Notes under the pieces: generated by a model
What the model saw: the letters and a program-made list of their open reading frames with translations, nothing else
What the model was told of the DNA's origin: nothing
Database searches by the model: none
Assembly: GCA_014802045.1 (NCBI GenBank)
Contig: JAAVDA010000020.1
Coordinates: forward strand, 38,497-102,496
Direction: 5' to 3'
Length of the DNA stretch: 64,000 nucleotides
Source: Bacteroides sp.
GTDB lineage: Bacteria; Bacteroidota; Bacteroidia; Bacteroidales; Muribaculaceae
Made by a program: the position numbers and the translations under genes
Part shown: positions 46,001 to 53,721 of the stretch, in pieces
How the letters are laid out: each line of letters opens with the position of its first letter
Numbering within the stretch: position 1 is the first letter of the stretch

Positions 46001-49000
46001 ACTACGAAGGGGGCGACCTCTACCTTAATTTCGGCGAAATAAGCGAGGATATCCTCAAAGACGGATTGAAGTCATATGAAAACGGCATTCCTTTCGATGG
46101 AGTTGACACATATCTGCGCAACACCGCCTGGGGGCGCGTGTCGACCCAAAACTCTCTCACATATGCCTTTGACAACGATAAGACTGCCCGACCGGTGCAG
46201 GACGTGGGGCTTGACGGACTTCCAAACGCCGACGAATTTTCATTCTCAACCTATTCCGACTATCTCGACCGGCTACGAATGCGACTCTCTCCCGCCACGG
46301 TTGACCGCATGCTGGCCGACCGCTTCTCGCCCTTCAATGACCCCGCCGGCGACAACTACCACTTCTATCGCGGATATGACTACGATGAAGAGCGCCTCTC
46401 TATCCTCGAACGCTACAAACGCTATAATGGAGTGGAAGGCAACTCACTCTCGCCCGACGATTCCGGCGAACCGCTCTATCAGTCGTCGCGCAATGTGCCC
46501 GATGTCGAGGATATCAATCAAGACAACACCCTCAACGAATACGAACGCTACTTCCAATATAAAGTCTCCATCCGTCCGGAAGACCTCGTGGTAGGGCGCA
46601 ACTATATCACCGACAAGCAGGTGTCGCTCGTCAGCACCCGCGACGGTAACGATGCCGAAGTAGAATGGTATCAGTTTAAGATTCCCCTATCCGACTATGA
46701 GCGGGTGGTAGGCTCCATCTCAGATTTCTCTACCATACGCTTCGCCAGGATGTTTCTCACCGGTTTCCGACACACAACACACCTGCGTTTCGCCACCCTC
46801 GAACTCGTGAGAGGCGAATGGCGCACATATGACTTCAACCTCAACACCCGTGGCGATGCCCCTGCAAGCGGGCAGCTCGATGTGTCGGTGGTCAACATTG
46901 AGGAAAATTCCGGCCGCACACCTGTCAACTACATTCTGCCCCCCGGGGTGAGCCGCATCACCGACCCCTCCCAGCAGCAGATCACACAGCTCAACGAGCA
47001 ATCGATGTCGCTAAAGGTGCTCGCCCTCGACCCCGGAGATGCAAGAGCGGTGTATCGCAACACTCTCCACGACCTCCGCAACTACCGGCGGCTGCAGATG
47101 TGGGTTCATGCCGAATCGCTGATTGATGACCCCACAATGCTCCGCTCGGGCGACCTCTCTCTATTCGTGCGCCTCGGTTCGGATGTGAAAAACAACTTCT
47201 ATGAGTATGAGATTCCCCTCACCCTCACACCCCACGGCCGATATGCCGACACATCATCCGACAGAGCCATAGTGTGGCCCGAATCCAATAGGCTCGACCT
47301 CCTCCTCCAGTCGCTCGTAGATGTGAAGCTGGAGCGCAACCGCCAACGGCTCACCGAAGGGAGCGGTGTGAGCTATACCACCCTCTTCACCCGTCGCGAC
47401 CCTGCCAATGAGGCCAACACCATAGCCGTGATGGGCAATCCGTCGCTATCAGATGTGAGGGTGATGATGATAGGGGTGAGAAACAACTCCGCCACTATAA
47501 AAGACGGCACAGTATGGGTCAATGAGCTAAAGGTCACCGATTTTCTGTCAGACGGCGGCTGGGCGGCGAAAGCCTCGGCCAATCTGGCGCTGTCTGATAT
47601 TGCCACTCTCAATCTCGGTGCCCATATAGAAACCTCGGGCTTCGGCAATGTTGACCAGTCGCTCAACAACCGCCGTATGGACGACCTTGCTCAACTCGAC
47701 TTTGCCATGCAGGCCGACGTGGGGCGCCTACTCCCCTCTAAGGCCGCGCTCAGAGCACCGGTGTTCTACTCGGTGAGCAAAGAGAATATCTCGCCGAAAT
47801 ACAACCCGCTTGACCGCGACGTGCTGCTGAAGGATGCCCTCGACGACGCTCCCGACTCACGTGCCCGCGACTCAATTCGCTCCTACGCGATGGAGAAAGC
47901 CGTGGTGAAAAGCTTCAGCATATCAGGGCTCAACTTCGGAGTGCGCTCCCGCACACCCAAGCCCTGGGACCCCGCCAATTTCACACTCAATTTCTCTTTC
48001 AACAAACAGTCAAGAAACAATCCCACCACAGAATACGAAAACACCAACGACTACCGTGGCAGTTTCCAGTATGCCTACTCTCCCAGAGTGAAACCTCTCC
48101 GCCCGTTCGCCCGAATGGCCAAAGGAAAGTTTCTCACCGGCTGGGAACTCAACTGGCTCCCGCAAAACATCGGTTTTCTCACCACCATGTCGAGATACTA
48201 CTACGAACAGCAGACCCGCAGCGAGCTCGATACCGGATTCTCACTCCCCGTGCAGGTGAGCAAAAACTTCCTCTGGGACCGTCAGCTCAATCTGTCGTGG
48301 AATCTCACCCAGTCGCTCAGTCTACAGTTCAGTTCCAACACTTCAGCACGCATAGACGAGCCGGTGGGAGCCGTAAACCGCAAACTGTTTCCCGACAAAT
48401 ACAGCGAATGGCGCGACACGGTGCTGCAGAGCATCCTGCACCTCGGCACCCCCTGGGCCTACAACCAGACCTTCACCGGCTCCTATAAGGCACCTCTCAA
48501 CCGCATTGCCCCGATAGACTTCCTCTCGGCATCGCTCACCTACAACGCCACCTACCGCTGGGACCGCGGAGCCTCCGTTGAGGGCGTGTCTATCGGCAAC
48601 TCCGTGGCCAATCAAGGTTCATGGAACGCCGAGGGCCGCATAAGCTTCGAAGGTTTCTACAATAAGATTCCATATCTCAAGAAAGTCAACGACCGCTTCT
48701 CGGCCACCCGCAGGCCGGGCACCGCAGCAGCCACCGGCCGCAAGGCCCGCCGGTTTGTGAGAGTCTACCCCCTCCGCTCCGACACCTCTATCATCGTGAC
48801 CCACAACCTCCGCACCCGCAAAGTGCGTCTCACAGCCATAGATGCCTCTACAGGCAGACTGCGCAAAGTAGACACCCGGATAGTCGACGACAACAGCATA
48901 GAAATCCTCGACCGCGGCTCGGGCAATCTCCGTGTCACCGTCACCGAACAGCGCAAGGAGCGGAGCGGTTTCTTCACCGAACTCGCCCAATATGCCACTC

Positions 49001-50406
49001 GCCTCGTCATGTCGCCACGGTCGGGAGCTGTGAGATGGCGCTCGGTCAATTCACTCTCCATACCCCTCTTCATGCCCGAAGTCGGCAATATGTTCGGCCA
49101 GTCGAGAAGCTACGGCCCGATGGCGCCCGGACTCGACTTCGCCTTCGGATTTGCCGGCGAAGACTATATAGACCGTGCCCTGTCGCGCGGATGGCTCATC
49201 ACCGACAACGGACAAACCTCACCGGCCATCTACTCGCGCACCTCCGAGCTCACCCTCGAACTCGCCCTCGAACCCATAAAGGGCCTCAAAATCACCCTCA
49301 CCGGCAACCGCACCGACAACCGCACGAAGTCAATGCAGTTCATGTATGCCAACATGCCCATCACCCTCTCCGGCAGTTTCACCATGACCCATTGCGCCCT
49401 CGCAAGCGCCCTCCGCCTCAGCAATGCCGACAATGGCTACCAAAGCGCAGCCTTCACACGCTTTCTCGAAGCCATACCGCAGGTGGCCGCCAGACTTGAA
49501 GACCGCTACCGCTCCACAAGCTATCCCACTGGCGGATTCATGGAAGGCAATCCCCTAGCAGGCTCCCCCTACAACCCCTCCGTAGGAGCCCTCCCTACAA
49601 CCGGAAGCGATGTGCTCATCCCCGCCTTCCTCGCGGCCTACAGCGGTCGCTCCCCTCAGAAGCAAGGCCTGGACCCATTCCCCGGCATAGGCTCCATACT
49701 CCCCAACTGGAGAGTGACCTACGACGGTCTCATCCGCATCCCCCGTCTCTCCGACATATTCAAAGCCTTCACACTCACCCACGCCTATCAGTGCACCTAC
49801 TCCGTGGGATCCTACTCCTCCTATCTCAACTGGCAGAGTGTCAACGGCAACAATATGGGCTTCACACTCGATGAGCTTACCGGCAACCCCATACCATCCT
49901 CTGCCTACAATATCTCTTCAATAGCCATCACCGAACGCTTCGCCCCCCTCATTGGAGCCGCCGTGACCCTCGCAAACGACATGACTGTCAATGCCGAGTG
50001 GCGCAACACCCGCACCCTCACCCTCAACACATCTGCAGGACAGATCGTAGAGTCCGTCACCTCAGGAATCACCGCCGGCATAGGCTATAAAATTGTAGGG
50101 TTCAACTCCGTGCTCAAAATCAAAGGGTCGCAACAAGGCATCAGCAACGACCTCACAGTCAATGCCGACTTCTCCTATCAAGTGAACCAAGCGCTTATAC
50201 GCCGCATCGAAACCGCCTACACCCAAGCCACCTCCGGCACCCGAACCGTAGGCCTCAACCTCACCGCAAACTACATCCTCTCAAAGCGTGTGACCCTCGG
50301 CATGTTCTTCGAACACCACATCAACACCCCCATCGTAAGCTCCAACGCCTACCCCGTGACCGACACCGCCTTCGGCCTCAACTTCAACCTCAACCTCGCC
50401 CGCTAA
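43024..50406 (+). CDS. sprA: Type 9 secretion system outer-membrane translocon SprA/Sov
   Basis: A 2460-residue exported protein, about the normal size for SprA (Flavobacterium) and Sov (Porphyromonas). Signal peptide 1-26 (TSRAQ), an N-terminal region with KHRAPFNVLDMNFALGPLEK, then a very large beta-barrel that forms the T9SS channel. SprA-family stretches include SFIDDFESSQTGIDLRSPYS, RGYDYDEERLSILERYKRYN and the C-terminal strand ending FNLNLAR. It passes proteins bearing a T9SS C-terminal domain to the surface. No protein in this window obviously carries such a domain. Single gene after ruvA. Confidence 0.96.
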   Translation: MTPPIFRHILLLLLMIAGSVTTSRAQSDVSLPPDSAGRLGGVSPTVPRSYDELLALPPAYDLANPSNIVTSVEYDAQSGCYYVRTRVGGRDLVTPFMLTPEQYQAWQTRQSTRRRFRQLNDSTSAGKHRAPFNVLDMNFALGPLEKIFGPGGVQLRTTGTVQISTGIKSTKTDNPALSLNSRRKTMFDFDQKIQATVAATVGDRMKFNMTYNTDATFDFDSKNLKLKYDGTEDDIVKTIEAGNVSMTTGSSLIRGSTALFGIKSVLQFGRLTATALVSQQNSETRSVSTKGGVQTTPFSISADQYDQNRHYFLAQFFRDNYDSFASRLPFVSSGVSITRIEVWITNKTANYNQSRNIVAFMDLGEENHLSSSHWTPNPALPNPANASNNLLATIKADYPGARQISSVTQALAPLSAYGIEGGRDFEKVESARLLPSSDYTLNSTLGYISLRSQLNADEVLAVAFEYTYNGQVYQVGEFSGDITETDRSLYVKMLKSTTQDPRLPMWRLMMKNVYSLDAFQVQKQNFRLNIKYLSDTTGTEIPYLPVAAISSKPLLQVMGLDRIDSNEASNPDGFFDYIEGYTILSSSGKIIFPVAEPFGSNLARQIGDAAIAAPFLYTELYDSTLVVARQFADKNKFILTGEYQASSGSQIRLEAMNVPRGSVRVMAGGVELTENSDYTVDYAMGIVTITNQSIIDSGQSISVTLENQSLFSTQRKTLLGLDLNYRLNSKLNFGATVLHYSEKALTEKVNIGNETVNNTMLGLNLAYNSELPWLNTLLNKIPTVNAVAPSRLSVVGEVARLMPAAQKSGSDKGSSFIDDFESSQTGIDLRSPYSWFLASTPYESGPGALFPEAALSDNPDYGKNRALLNWYTIDRLFTQRNSSLCPAYIRSDLKQLSNPYVREVTSREIFPDRQLTYGESSTIQTLNLSFYPEERGPYNVDATDITDQGLLLNPEKRWGGIMRRIDNTNFEQSNIEYIQFWLMNPFLDPENPNYEGGDLYLNFGEISEDILKDGLKSYENGIPFDGVDTYLRNTAWGRVSTQNSLTYAFDNDKTARPVQDVGLDGLPNADEFSFSTYSDYLDRLRMRLSPATVDRMLADRFSPFNDPAGDNYHFYRGYDYDEERLSILERYKRYNGVEGNSLSPDDSGEPLYQSSRNVPDVEDINQDNTLNEYERYFQYKVSIRPEDLVVGRNYITDKQVSLVSTRDGNDAEVEWYQFKIPLSDYERVVGSISDFSTIRFARMFLTGFRHTTHLRFATLELVRGEWRTYDFNLNTRGDAPASGQLDVSVVNIEENSGRTPVNYILPPGVSRITDPSQQQITQLNEQSMSLKVLALDPGDARAVYRNTLHDLRNYRRLQMWVHAESLIDDPTMLRSGDLSLFVRLGSDVKNNFYEYEIPLTLTPHGRYADTSSDRAIVWPESNRLDLLLQSLVDVKLERNRQRLTEGSGVSYTTLFTRRDPANEANTIAVMGNPSLSDVRVMMIGVRNNSATIKDGTVWVNELKVTDFLSDGGWAAKASANLALSDIATLNLGAHIETSGFGNVDQSLNNRRMDDLAQLDFAMQADVGRLLPSKAALRAPVFYSVSKENISPKYNPLDRDVLLKDALDDAPDSRARDSIRSYAMEKAVVKSFSISGLNFGVRSRTPKPWDPANFTLNFSFNKQSRNNPTTEYENTNDYRGSFQYAYSPRVKPLRPFARMAKGKFLTGWELNWLPQNIGFLTTMSRYYYEQQTRSELDTGFSLPVQVSKNFLWDRQLNLSWNLTQSLSLQFSSNTSARIDEPVGAVNRKLFPDKYSEWRDTVLQSILHLGTPWAYNQTFTGSYKAPLNRIAPIDFLSASLTYNATYRWDRGASVEGVSIGNSVANQGSWNAEGRISFEGFYNKIPYLKKVNDRFSATRRPGTAAATGRKARRFVRVYPLRSDTSIIVTHNLRTRKVRLTAIDASTGRLRKVDTRIVDDNSIEILDRGSGNLRVTVTEQRKERSGFFTELAQYATRLVMSPRSGAVRWRSVNSLSIPLFMPEVGNMFGQSRSYGPMAPGLDFAFGFAGEDYIDRALSRGWLITDNGQTSPAIYSRTSELTLELALEPIKGLKITLTGNRTDNRTKSMQFMYANMPITLSGSFTMTHCALASALRLSNADNGYQSAAFTRFLEAIPQVAARLEDRYRSTSYPTGGFMEGNPLAGSPYNPSVGALPTTGSDVLIPAFLAAYSGRSPQKQGLDPFPGIGSILPNWRVTYDGLIRIPRLSDIFKAFTLTHAYQCTYSVGSYSSYLNWQSVNGNNMGFTLDELTGNPIPSSAYNISSIAITERFAPLIGAAVTLANDMTVNAEWRNTRTLTLNTSAGQIVESVTSGITAGIGYKIVGFNSVLKIKGSQQGISNDLTVNADFSYQVNQALIRRIETAYTQATSGTRTVGLNLTANYILSKRVTLGMFFEHHINTPIVSSNAYPVTDTAFGLNFNLNLAR

Positions 50407-50418
50407 GAGTGAATTATA

Positions 50419-50499
50419 ATGAGCGCAAAAAAAGCGACCGTATTATATCTGCCAGTCCTTGCAATGGCAGTTGTGCACGGATGCACCCGAGCTCGCTGA
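50419..50499 (+). CDS. Possible 26-residue lipoprotein-like micro-ORF
   Basis: Thirteen bases after sprA an ATG opens a 26-codon frame: short basic start MSAKK, a hydrophobic run, then AVVHGC, which could serve as a lipobox, and only five residues after it (CTRAR). Too short for statistics and could be chance; no ribosome-site evidence can be used in Bacteroidetes. Confidence 0.2.
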   Translation: MSAKKATVLYLPVLAMAVVHGCTRAR

Positions 50500-50559
50500 C
50501 ATCAAAACTCTCACGATATTTTCACACGAACATCGAACACTAGCATTCGTTGATACAAT

Positions 50560-50594
50560 AATCAGCCATTTAGTATTACACTAAATGGCTGATT
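50560..50594. terminator. Bidirectional terminator after sprA
   Basis: Perfect 15-bp stem (50560-50574 with 50580-50594, core ATCAGCCATTTAGT), 5-base loop, flanked by AA/TTTT. Separates sprA from the convergent caspase operon. Confidence 0.9.
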
Positions 50595-50649
50595 TTCATA
50601 GCGCTTTCGCATTTGTGTGATTCCACAGTATCTAATTAACGTGGCATAG

Positions 50650-52161
50650 TTATGGTTTGTAATGAAAGTCTATCGTGGGCTTTATGGCTTTTAAATCCGG
50701 CATACACATTCCTGTTTTAGCACCAATGTATGTGGGGTCGGAAATATAAAATTTCTTCCCTTTATACTCATACGAATCGCCGGGTAAATTATCATCTAAG
50801 GCAACTGATGCACTCTCATGTCCCGGATATGCTAATAAATGATTTTCCAGACCGAGAACTTTATCAAGAAGATAAGTGTAAGTGATAGCTCTATCCTCAC
50901 AATCACTCTTAGGATAGACCAACATCTCCTCCATAAAGTATGGTTTCTCAAATCCATGATTGGCTCCGTCTGTTGCATAGGCCGTGATCTGTTGACAGAA
51001 TTTAAGCAATTTGTCAGCGGCTTCACGAGGTTGCATACCGGCAAGCTGCTCCTTTAGCTGAGCTACTATATTAGCTCTGACATCAGGCAAGACGCTTGAC
51101 TTAGCATATTCTCCCATTGCCATTTGTGGATAGCGATATAGCAGATTCTTAATGTTGCCATTAGTCACACCACTTACTCTCATATCACCTCCCTCCAACA
51201 CATATTCTACCGGCTTTTCAGGAATTGTAAGCCCGGAGAGGAGCAAGTCTATTGGACGCCCCGTGTCTGTATTCGTAGGGATATTACATGTTGAAATAGA
51301 ACCAATATTTAATTTCTTTCCGTCTTGTTCACCTAATTCAAACACATGATAACATGTCGGTTTATTCCCGCCTAATTCCAAGAAAGGACGGCCATAAACC
51401 ATACCATCCATTGCCATTAACAACAACGGTCGATTTCCTCCACTTAGAGCTATGCGCACATCGTACCCCATATTGGCAAGGATAAAATGCGCAAGGGAAT
51501 GTTGTGCTAGGACAGACGCCGAAGGATATGCCGATTTAACATATGAAGCTACCAGCTCATACGTAAGATAACCATTCAGAGAATACTCCCTCGCTGTTTC
51601 AGACAATGACCGAATCAGCTTCTTCGCCTCCTCTGAACTGCTCAGGTGTCTCCACTGGGCAGCAAAATCCTGCTGACGATTGACAGAGATTAATTCTATT
51701 TGTGGTTTTGGCCCGGATACCTCAATTCCAAAATAATCATATTTGAAATCATTAGTTACATCAACGATTGGCCGCTTCCCCGGATCTATTTCAGGCATAA
51801 CCGGTGTTGATGGCTTGAGTATAGGAGTGGTTGGTTCTTCATTAGAAGGACTCTTTTGTGGCTCCGGAGTAGATATTGGTGTAATGTCAGGATTTTTTTT
51901 CGGTTCAAAAACCGGCTCCTGATTTGGTTTCGGTTTAGTTGACCTCTCAGCTCCTTTAAAAACCTTATAATCTTCCCATACTCCTTCCAAAAACTTATCG
52001 TAATCAGCTAAAATCCCCTTTCGGAAGTCAGAGTAATCCTTCTTAAGACCGGCTCGGAATTCATCAAACGAACCTTTTGCTGATTGTGCTGAAACTTTAG
52101 GAGTAAATAACGGGGCGACTGCAAGTAGCCACCCCGCTAAATACATATGCTTAAGTTGCAT
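50650..52161 (-). CDS. Exported transglutaminase-fold cysteine protein
   Basis: A 503-residue protein, last gene of the caspase operon. Signal peptide 1-25 (VSAQ). Residues 32-70 are an imperfect aromatic/charged repeat (FRAGLKKDYSDFRKGI, DYDKFLEGVWEDYKVF). A Pro/Lys-rich linker (75-130) follows. The globular part (about 140-503) has a likely transglutaminase-like triad: Cys421 (KSDCEDRA), His448 (YPGHESAS) and Asp475 (YISDPTY). Such folds act as proteases, amidases or cross-linking enzymes, so it might act on peptidoglycan peptides or protein. Starts 12 bases after the previous gene's stop. The family name is not known to me. Confidence 0.65.
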   Translation of the reverse strand: MQLKHMYLAGWLLAVAPLFTPKVSAQSAKGSFDEFRAGLKKDYSDFRKGILADYDKFLEGVWEDYKVFKGAERSTKPKPNQEPVFEPKKNPDITPISTPEPQKSPSNEEPTTPILKPSTPVMPEIDPGKRPIVDVTNDFKYDYFGIEVSGPKPQIELISVNRQQDFAAQWRHLSSSEEAKKLIRSLSETAREYSLNGYLTYELVASYVKSAYPSASVLAQHSLAHFILANMGYDVRIALSGGNRPLLLMAMDGMVYGRPFLELGGNKPTCYHVFELGEQDGKKLNIGSISTCNIPTNTDTGRPIDLLLSGLTIPEKPVEYVLEGGDMRVSGVTNGNIKNLLYRYPQMAMGEYAKSSVLPDVRANIVAQLKEQLAGMQPREAADKLLKFCQQITAYATDGANHGFEKPYFMEEMLVYPKSDCEDRAITYTYLLDKVLGLENHLLAYPGHESASVALDDNLPGDSYEYKGKKFYISDPTYIGAKTGMCMPDLKAIKPTIDFHYKP

Positions 52162-52173
52162 TCACCAAAGAGC

Positions 52174-52812
52174 TTATTCGTTTGTAGAGAAACCCTCACG
52201 CACAAAATCTGAGATCTTAGCTGCGTGACGCTGAGCAGCTTCACTCTCCTTCATAGCGTTTTCAAGGGCACGGATACGAGCCTTTGATGCGGCGCTTTCA
52301 CTTACGATGTAGAATTCCTGCATCTCGAAAGTTCCGTCACCATTATCACGGATAATGGTGTAGCTGGGACTCAACTCGCCCTTAATTTCTTTTTCAACAA
52401 GACGCTCGTAAGCAGCATAGAAATGGTCGAACTCGCCTTCAGCGTCTGTGCCGTTGCCGCTCATATCGCTGACAACACGACCTTTGAGTGAACTGCCTGC
52501 CTGCTGGGCATAGCTCAAACTTGCGTTGTTGGCAACCATCTGCTTGCCAACGTTTTTTGACTTGAAGCGGCTTGCAACACCTACAATTTCGCGGCCGTCG
52601 TCACCAAGCTGATTGAGCTTGTCATAGTGGCTCAGAAGAGCGACTTCAAGGCTGCGTGAGCTACCGAAGATTTTCCAGCCCTCCTTCTTGTATTCTTTCA
52701 TCTTCTCCTTTTTCTCTTTGTTAAGAGCTTTCTGGAGGGCTTTGTTCTGGGCCATGCCCACCGGCACTGCCATAAGCACTGCCGCTACTACCATCATAAG
52801 AATTTTTTTCAT
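52174..52812 (-). CDS. Small exported LPP20-like protein of unknown function
   Basis: A 212-residue protein with signal peptide 1-22 (VGMAQ) and a Lys/Glu-rich helix (23-45), then an alpha/beta part with an alanine-spaced helix (NASLSYAQQAGSSLKGR) and a strand-rich part (SPSYTIIRDNGDGTFEMQEF), ending in an Ala-rich charged helix. The pattern of a short GREIVGVASRF strand then Ala-rich helix recalls LPP20/FlgT N-terminal folds. No catalytic residue seen. Lies between the DUF4384-like and transglutaminase-like genes, 30 and 12 bases apart. Confidence 0.5.
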   Translation of the reverse strand: MKKILMMVVAAVLMAVPVGMAQNKALQKALNKEKKEKMKEYKKEGWKIFGSSRSLEVALLSHYDKLNQLGDDGREIVGVASRFKSKNVGKQMVANNASLSYAQQAGSSLKGRVVSDMSGNGTDAEGEFDHFYAAYERLVEKEIKGELSPSYTIIRDNGDGTFEMQEFYIVSESAASKARIRALENAMKESEAAQRHAAKISDFVREGFSTNE

Positions 52813-52842
52813 ACTTTACGAATTCATGATTAGTACTACTAT

Positions 52843-53721
52843 TTATTGTTCTCTAATTTCTATACCAATACGTTTAACACCCATCTTGGAATCTCTTCGC
52901 CGCGAATCAGACAACCAACGGTTAAAAGCATCCAAACTTAGCGACGGAGGTAGACCATTACTCGTTTGAATTCCGGGAATTGAAAAGGATTTTGGAGAAA
53001 ATACCACACATATTTCATTTCTCTCGCTTTCCTTATCCGTATTTAATACCAGTTCATCAACTAATGCAGAATCGGAGATTCCGTCACCACTATTTGATGA
53101 AAAAAACACATACTCTTTTCCATGACGCGCATGAACCTCTCCTTTTCCGTCCCCACTATAGGGCAACAGTCGCCAGGCTGTCTTTGAGTCATCAATAAGA
53201 AATACGGCCACATAACCTTCAATAGGCGACCTGAAGAATAATCTCAGTTCATCGCCGTTCACAAAGGAGGTTGTTCTTGCCGAAAGGTCGTCACTTCCAC
53301 GGAGGGTGACAGCCTCAAAAGCTACTGCTTCATTTCCAATTTCTCGGGCACGCCCCCTAACACGACAGCGCACAATATAGTGTCCCTCAGAGTCTATACT
53401 TATCTCATATTTCGGCTCACCGTCATCGGCTATCCATTCACCTTTAACTTCTGACGCACTGAGCGAAGAAAAATATCCATCGCCATCATTAGATTCTCGC
53501 GAATAAATATCATTTGAGATTGTGGTTCCATAAGCAGCCTTTAATGCAGCAATACGCGCTCCCTCTAATGCAAGGCGCTTGCATTGCTCCAATGAATGGT
53601 TGCTTTCACCGTAGAAAGTGTAGTCACCACTCACTGTTTTAATATTATCGGCATAAGCAGTGCTACCAACAGCAACAGACATCAGCGCCACGAAAATTTG
53701 TATGCAGAGCCTCAACTTCAT
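52843..53721 (-). CDS. Exported LPP20/DUF4384-like protein
   Basis: A 292-residue exported protein: signal peptide 1-24 (AYA), an N-terminal LPP20/FlgT-like half (about 28-130, with CKRLALEGARIAALKAAYG and YIVRCRVRGRA), and a C-terminal half (about 145-265) like DUF4384: SFVNGDELRLFFRSPIEGYV followed by AVFLIDDSKTAWRLLPY. DUF4384 domains are known to occur fused to caspase-family proteases; here it is a separate gene whose ATG overlaps the caspase gene's TGA (ATGA), which supports a shared complex. No active-site residues visible. Confidence 0.6.
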   Translation of the reverse strand: MKLRLCIQIFVALMSVAVGSTAYADNIKTVSGDYTFYGESNHSLEQCKRLALEGARIAALKAAYGTTISNDIYSRESNDGDGYFSSLSASEVKGEWIADDGEPKYEISIDSEGHYIVRCRVRGRAREIGNEAVAFEAVTLRGSDDLSARTTSFVNGDELRLFFRSPIEGYVAVFLIDDSKTAWRLLPYSGDGKGEVHARHGKEYVFFSSNSGDGISDSALVDELVLNTDKESERNEICVVFSPKSFSIPGIQTSNGLPPSLSLDAFNRWLSDSRRRDSKMGVKRIGIEIREQ

